From positions 372,001 to 436,000 of the forward strand of contig NHNW01000021.1 in assembly GCA_002786025.1 (NCBI GenBank): a stretch of DNA of 64,000 nt, read 5' to 3'. This document shows, piece by piece, positions 58,756 through 64,000 of the stretch (positions are counted from its first letter, which is position 1; each line of letters starts with the position of its first letter). Origin of the DNA: Zasmidium citrigriseum (Eukaryota > Ascomycota > Dothideomycetes > Mycosphaerellales > Mycosphaerellaceae). The notes below the pieces were generated by a model. That model was given only the letters and a program-made list of their open reading frames with translations, made no database searches and was not told where the DNA came from. A program made the position numbers and the translations under genes.

Positions 58756-59265
58756 ACGGAGTCGACAGCAGCATGACACGAGCAGTCACGAGCAAATGGC
58801 AGTTTCGAGCGCGGCGTTGGAATGGATTCTCCATCACACCATCATACAAAGGGGCTACTGAAAAGCAGCATGAGAGAGGAGCCGAGATGATGGGGCACTC
58901 AAGTGCAGCTGGAAGGAGAGGTAGAAGGAATGAAAAGGCACAGCTGGATATCATTCGCAGAAATTCTCTCATACCGCTCAAGGGACGGTCGCTGTAGTAG
59001 CTATGTGCATAAAAGCAAAGAAAAGGCAGCGCACATCCCAGAAAACATGACCAGAGGCAAGGGTAAACTTCCTCTAGTACCGACATCAATCGAACGCCTG
59101 CATTCATTCCCGTGGTCACCATTGCCATACTTTCCCCCTTACGCCGTCGTAGTGTCAAAAATGCTCGTAATCGTGCCCGCCTCACTCCTCGAATAAGCTC
59201 GCAAGGCTCCCGTCGCTATTACCGCTGTCTGCTGGGGATGGATGCTGTAGCTGTTGGCCGGACGC
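58756..59265. other. Convergent 3' spacer
   Basis: 510 bp between the eIF6 stop and the CBF1-like stop; no gene recognised. Confidence 0.5.
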
Positions 59266-60216
59266 CTAATCCGCGTCCTCGGCGTCAGCATCGCCCTTTT
59301 CGTCGTTATCGATGGTAATGCCAGCCTTCTGGGCGGCTTTCTTCCATTGCTCGCATTCCGCCCAGGCGCGCTGACACTCAGCTTTGAGCTTGTCGCAGCT
59401 CGAGCTAAGCTCGGCAATGGCTTGTTCGGTGAGTAGCTTCTCGAGGGTCCACTTCTCGATATTCTGGGTCTCGTTGTCCTTGAGCTGGGTGATGAATTGA
59501 ACAGCGCGAGCGAGAATGCTGCCTTTGTTCTTCTCACAACCCGGTACGATCTTAGACAATTCGGTGATACCCTCGTTGATCGTCTCGCGCCGGCGGCGTT
59601 CCACTATCAATTATGTTAGCACATCATGTCAATCCAAAGTTGATCATAGTCTGGACTCACCCTCTTTGTGGTTGTCTCTCCGCTGCTTGTGCCACTCCTC
59701 GGTTCCAACTGGAGGCTTGTTGCTTTGGGAACCTCCCGTCGGCGACGCATCGGCTCCGTTCGAGGCGGTATGGTCATTCTTCATGTTGAAGTCGAGGTCA
59801 CCATAGCTCGACGTCCGCTGTTGCCCTCCAGCATTGCCAGCATCCACAGACGAGCTTCCTGGCCGATCAGGGTTGGCTTCGGTAGCCTGAGCCAGGAAGG
59901 TTTGCTCGGTCGACTGCGGTACTGTCATGGTATGATACTGAGCCATCGCAGCGGCGGCAGTGTCGCTAGCACTTTGGCCAGCATCGGGACCTGTCTGTTC
60001 CTCTTCAACATGCTCGGTCTCGTGCTGGGGGTCGATGGTATCGTCCATGCTTGCGTTGTGGTGCGAGAGCGCGGCCGCGAATTGAATGTCGTGGTCGCCA
60101 TGCATGCTGTCGTCAAGGTGTTGATAGTCGAATTCAGTCCCACCGAGTCCTGGAGCCGCACGAGGATTGGGCATGTCTCCCGTCTCGCGCTTTCTCTTAC
60201 TGGCCAGAGCAGCCAT
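59266..60216 (-). CDS. bHLH transcription factor, CBF1/Cpf1-like
   Basis: Cbf1 binds CACGTG in promoters (sulphur and respiration genes) and centromere DNA in yeasts. Exons 60216-59661 and 59603-59266 give 297 residues. A disordered acidic and Gln-rich N-terminus is followed by the Cbf1-type lead-in EEWHKQRRDNHKE and basic region VERRRRETINEGI; His, Glu and Arg at the E-box-reading positions are kept. Then come helix 1-loop-helix 2 (ELSKIVPGCEKNKGSILARA, VQFITQLKDNE) and a leucine-zipper-like helix (WTLEKLLTEQAIAELSSSCD). The intron falls inside the basic region. The short acidic end is ordinary. Confidence 0.9.
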
Positions 60217-61700
60217 TGTGGTGGTTGTTAAGCGGCGAGCTTGATGCGTTGGCTGTAGATCCGGTTGTCTACGCGCGTAAATGGATAGATGTACGCGGTA
60301 TCGCGCAGTCTACGGGCCGCAGTACACTGAAAGAGAACGTTAGCTCGTGATCAAGACCTATGCTCATGTGACGCGATTCTGGTGTGGCAGCGCAGGCTAT
60401 GGTCATGCGGCAACGGCGACGAGGCACTGATAAGCAATGTGGGAGCCCTGGCGGTGATGCGAGGGCGCGACTCTGGCGACTCTGGCGACGAGCGGACCTG
60501 CGAAGTGAATGCCGTCGACCGCATCTGCGACCGGGTCATCTGGAGGCCGTCGCTGGGGCCGCCTTCATGGCGTGGCCTGCTGCTGTCGCAACACCGCGAC
60601 GACGGTGCATGACGGCAGCTACGGTCGCAAGACGAATCCAGGTCGCGGGCGGTCGCTCGTCGCGCAGTGCGGGCGACGTGGTGGTGGTGCGCCGTCGCCG
60701 GCCAGATCGCATGTGTAGAATGGAGAAGCCATACCTGAGAAGCCCGTTGATGTTCCCGTCCTCACGTGCAGTCTCAATCTCGTGACTTGGGGCGCTTTGG
60801 AGAGAGAAGGGCGGATTTTAAGCGGCAAGAACGACGTCTCGGCTGTCGGATGTCCCCGCAGCTGCTGTGTCCGTGCGCGGGCTGAGGCCTGCAGCGAAAA
60901 CAAGGACAGAAGGTGGATTGTTCAACAAAACAACGTCGTCGCGACGCCAGGAAGAAGTCGAAGTCAGGATATCGAGATCATGTGCCGGCGGCGGGCAGAG
61001 TTGGAGCAGCAGCTCGCTCACCTCACACATGCTGAACAGCGACAGCCTCCACCCACTCTTCCCAGCGAACTCGATCACATGCTCTCTTTCAGCCCCACTT
61101 GTTTCTCGCTGCCAGCCAATCACCGTTGATGAGGTGTGGGAGCAGGAAGGCCAGTCACACACACGTGCACACCTCTCGACTTGCGCCGGACGAGCTCTTT
61201 CTTTGCCTCTCCCTGTCCAATAAAGAAGGGTGTGACAGCCATGCCTGATCTGGTCGTGCTGTCAGCCTGTCGTTGCCGTTCTTTTGCCCTCTGAGCCTGG
61301 GCCGCCAATAGGGGACCATCCCGGCCTGCAGCAACACCTGGATGGAGCGTCGATTACCTGCTCTAGAAGCGATACCAGGTACTTCGTGTGCTGGATGAGA
61401 TACGCAATCGTCCTCACTGCATGTTTCCTTGCTGATAGAACAATTCGGCGGTTATAGGTCTTGATGAATGGCCTATCACATCTCAATCTCTGGGCGAGCT
61501 TTCACATACAGGTCTTGATCGGCATCAAATGCGCCATGGCGTTTGCTGTTGCAGCTGCGCCCCAGGAAAGCCATCACAGCTGGTCTCAGCCTGATGAGCG
61601 CCTTCAAAGTACCCCTTGGTAAAACCGTACTTGATCTTTCTCTAGAATCTCCAGACCAGTCGTTGGTCGGGACGTCGGGGCCGGTCAGGGTGAAATCTCC
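60217..61700. other. 1.5 kb spacer
   Basis: Promoters of the CBF1-like (minus) and HET (plus) genes. GC-rich in 60380-60700, with Arg-rich shadow frames on both strands. No gene recognised. Confidence 0.45.
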
Positions 61701-63653
61701 ATGAGCGAATTCATATTGCCACCGCTGGACGATCCTGGCAAACAGATACGGTTGCTGAAGTGTCGGCCGGGGAGTGAAGATGACCTTGAGTTCGATATCA
61801 CGGTCCATGATTTGGACGTCCTTCCGGAGTACATGGCCATCTCGTATACCTGGGGTTCACCTTTAGATACGACGAGTATCTCCATCAACGGAGAGCTATT
61901 TCGTGTTCGGCAGAATTGCCATCATGCTCTTTGGCAGGTTCAGACGCACTTTGCGGACGCCTACTTTTGGGTCGACTCCATCTGCATTGATCAAGAGAGC
62001 GTGCACGAGAAGAATCAACAAGTCCAAATGATGGGCCAGATCTACGCCAGCGCAGACGGCGTCCTGGCATGCTTGGGACCACACACCAATGGAAGTGAGC
62101 AATTGATCACGCGCCGAGTCACGGAAGAACCAGCGGCATACAACTTGAAAGACCGCGCGTGGATGTGGAAGATCGTGAGGGCCTTTTGGCAACGGCCATA
62201 CTGGAAAAGGCTCTGGATCGTGCAAGAGTTTGAGTTGGCAAACCGAATTACTCTTCTTTGCGGCGACCACGTGGTGGAGTTTTCAGACCTCTCATTGATG
62301 CCTTGGCGCAGCGACTGGACTGATCACATTCGCGGCGTACCTGGATCTGCACTACAAGCCATTCGAGGAGAACGTTCCCGGGCCGACCTCTGGGATACCG
62401 TCTTGAATAATGTCAATCAGCAATGCGCTGACCCACGAGACCATGTCTATGGCATCCTTGCAATCTACGCTGCCGACTCAACAGCCTCCCAGCATCCGAT
62501 CAAGGTCGACTACTCCATTGAGGCGCCGGCTCTTGCACTTGAGGTGATCAAACGGGTCCGCCCTGTGGTAAGTGACATGTCGAGATTCGGGACCCAGTTT
62601 CTTGACATCTCAAGAGCCCTGAATATCTGCTCTGGAATAGGTCTGTCTGCAGTAGAAGACTTCAGGAACTCCCTCTTCAACGACACCTCAAGCACTACCG
62701 AGCTCGATGATCGCGTCCTGGCGGCGTGCTGGGATAGCCTGCCAGCGACAAAAGAACTGCCGCATATGTTGCAAAATCTGCCACGGGGACACAAGGCGGC
62801 TACATTCGATGCAGATCCTGCAGGCCGTCTAACCGTACGGCCATTCGAACAAGTCAATGATTTATGGCCTCCGGCGTTGCGAAAGCCCAAGACCCAAGAG
62901 AAGTTCTTTGTACCTTCGCAAGATGCTGTCACACAGGTAGAATTCGAGATTGCCATTGGGGAATCCATGTACTATGTGACTGCTAGGGTGACTTCGATCG
63001 CCAGGCCCGGCGACCTCCTTCTCCGGACAGGATTGCACATCTACGGCGACGTCAACAAGAACTTTGATTCCGCTTCTGGACTCAGGGAACTGCACTCATT
63101 CCAAGTAGGGGGTGCTTCAACCGTGGAGCTCAACTACAGAGATCTCGAATCAAACTCTCCAGAGGAATTCATTGTGGTTCGTTGGATGGGCCCAGCTCTC
63201 TGGAAAGTCATCGGACAGGCACATATCACGGCTTGTGTTCTCCTCCATACCAGAACAGGCGACACGAGCCAGTCTTGCTTTTTCGATGACTGCACCCGGC
63301 CCTACCAGCCCTTGTACTCCCTCACTAGTCCAGAGGCAGCATTCCTGCAATGGACACACTGCTTGGCCCTATCGCGTACGCCGGCAGAGGGAAGGTCTCA
63401 ACTACTCGACGACATCGTCTCTCGGCCACCACCTTCGTCCTATTTCTACATGCCGCGGTTGGAAGACGACCTGTTCGAGTGCCGGAAGCATATCGAGGCG
63501 GATTGGGAGAGAAAGTTTTGTCGGCGGGTTCCTTTGCGTGAGAGCCAGAGCCAACATGTTTGGTTCTCGAAGGTGGGGACAACGTTGGCTGCTTGGAGAA
63601 TGGCTAAGGACTGGGAGGAGAGGATGAATCAACGAAACGGTTCAAGAGAATGA
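61701..63653 (+). CDS. HET-domain protein (heterokaryon incompatibility family)
   Basis: HET domains occur in fungal proteins that trigger death of fused cells of different genotype, and in many paralogues of unknown role. One exon of 650 residues. The three signature blocks of the domain are intact: LPEYMAISYTWGSP; FWVDSICIDQESVHEKNQQV with QMMGQIYASADGVLACLG; and RPYWKRLWIVQEFELA, then CADPRDHVYGILA. Unlike HET-C, HET-D and HET-E, no NACHT/WD40 partner domain follows; the remaining 380 residues are unassigned. The start at 61701 (MSEFILPPLDD) is the first ATG and suits the family's short N-terminus (IRLLKCRPG). Confidence 0.93.
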   Translation: MSEFILPPLDDPGKQIRLLKCRPGSEDDLEFDITVHDLDVLPEYMAISYTWGSPLDTTSISINGELFRVRQNCHHALWQVQTHFADAYFWVDSICIDQESVHEKNQQVQMMGQIYASADGVLACLGPHTNGSEQLITRRVTEEPAAYNLKDRAWMWKIVRAFWQRPYWKRLWIVQEFELANRITLLCGDHVVEFSDLSLMPWRSDWTDHIRGVPGSALQAIRGERSRADLWDTVLNNVNQQCADPRDHVYGILAIYAADSTASQHPIKVDYSIEAPALALEVIKRVRPVVSDMSRFGTQFLDISRALNICSGIGLSAVEDFRNSLFNDTSSTTELDDRVLAACWDSLPATKELPHMLQNLPRGHKAATFDADPAGRLTVRPFEQVNDLWPPALRKPKTQEKFFVPSQDAVTQVEFEIAIGESMYYVTARVTSIARPGDLLLRTGLHIYGDVNKNFDSASGLRELHSFQVGGASTVELNYRDLESNSPEEFIVVRWMGPALWKVIGQAHITACVLLHTRTGDTSQSCFFDDCTRPYQPLYSLTSPEAAFLQWTHCLALSRTPAEGRSQLLDDIVSRPPPSSYFYMPRLEDDLFECRKHIEADWERKFCRRVPLRESQSQHVWFSKVGTTLAAWRMAKDWEERMNQRNGSRE

Positions 63654-64000
63654 AGCTTCAATACAACCCGTCGACCGCTTGAGTAAGCCTACACTGCGAC
63701 GAGCGCCGGCCGTCCATCGAGGGCCGACTGAACTGAGGCTCGAACAAAAAGGGAAGACCGCCACCCTTGCGAGAGATGGCTTGCGGTGTGCTAACCACAA
63801 ATTTCTCATGAATTCGCTGGTCGGATTGAGCATCTTCCCTGAGAAGCGATCGATCAAGCTCTGTCTTATTCTGTCAGAATCAACACAGAATGTCTACTCG
63901 TCATAGGACCAGAGGCCATGCAGTCGAGGAGGAACAGCACTTTCTTGGTCACAGGCTTTACCACCAGAATGTGTTCTGGCCACGGTGAATACTGCACACA
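63654..64000. other. Right-edge region
   Basis: 3' flank of the HET gene; only short frames without likeness to known proteins. Confidence 0.5.

Overview
This window looks like nuclear DNA from a filamentous ascomycete (Pezizomycotina). The signs are short introns (about 45-65 bp) with GT..AG borders and CTAAC/CTGAC-like branch points, compact gene spacing on both strands, a HET-domain protein, a Far11/STRIPAK subunit, a Chs7-type membrane protein, and a decayed Tc1/mariner copy whose extreme A/T content looks like repeat-induced point mutation (RIP). A Dothideomycete is my guess, but nothing here proves the class. No tRNA, rRNA or CRISPR array was found. All gene models were spliced by eye from reading frame and splice sites. 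For every multi-exon model I give exons, I checked that exon lengths sum to a multiple of three.

Layout. 1-1.2 kb: no confident gene. 1.2-4.7 kb: RAD23 (-) and a HemK/Mtq1 glutamine methyltransferase (+) share a 335 bp divergent spacer, followed by a possibly frame-damaged SnoaL/NTF2-like gene. 5-7 kb: mitochondrial ATP synthase beta (-, seven exons). 8-12 kb: a doubtful small ORF and a large P-loop GTPase (-). 12-14.3 kb: a Ypt4-like Rab (-) divergent from a LOG-family phosphoribohydrolase (+). 14.4-17.6 kb: Far11/STRIP (-). 18-19 kb: a secreted expansin-like protein (+). 20.2-21.3 kb: a Chs7-family membrane protein (+). 21.8-23.1 kb: the RIP-like Tc1/mariner relic with inverted ends. 23.2-27.1 kb: a chromodomain plus four-CCCH-finger protein (+). 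27.2-29.7 kb: a GNAT acetyltransferase and a DxxxD-type CDF metal transporter (both -). 31.2-35 kb: a second large P-loop GTPase (+, 14 exons). 35.1-37.3 kb: an acidic protein with SUMO-type motifs (-) and a decayed copy of its own tail just downstream. 38-39.7 kb: GABA transaminase (-). 40.6-45.4 kb: glycogen branching enzyme (-) divergent from mitochondrial ClpX/Mcx1 (+). 45.9-48.8 kb: a low-complexity protein (-) and adenylate kinase (-). 49.4-50.8 kb: two tandem small paralogues (+). 51.7-54.7 kb: a Pumilio protein (-) with about 3 kb of gene-poor upstream DNA. 57.9-58.8 kb: eIF6 (+). 59.3-60.2 kb: a CBF1-like bHLH factor (-). 61.7-63.7 kb: a HET-domain protein (+).

Most genes are conserved single-copy housekeeping genes in ordinary fungal order, with no cluster of co-working biosynthetic genes. 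The most unusual parts are the chromodomain/CCCH gene lying 183 bp from a silenced transposon, the two unlinked SLIP-GC-like GTPases, the tandem pair of unrecognised small proteins, and the relic duplication at 35.1-35.5 kb.
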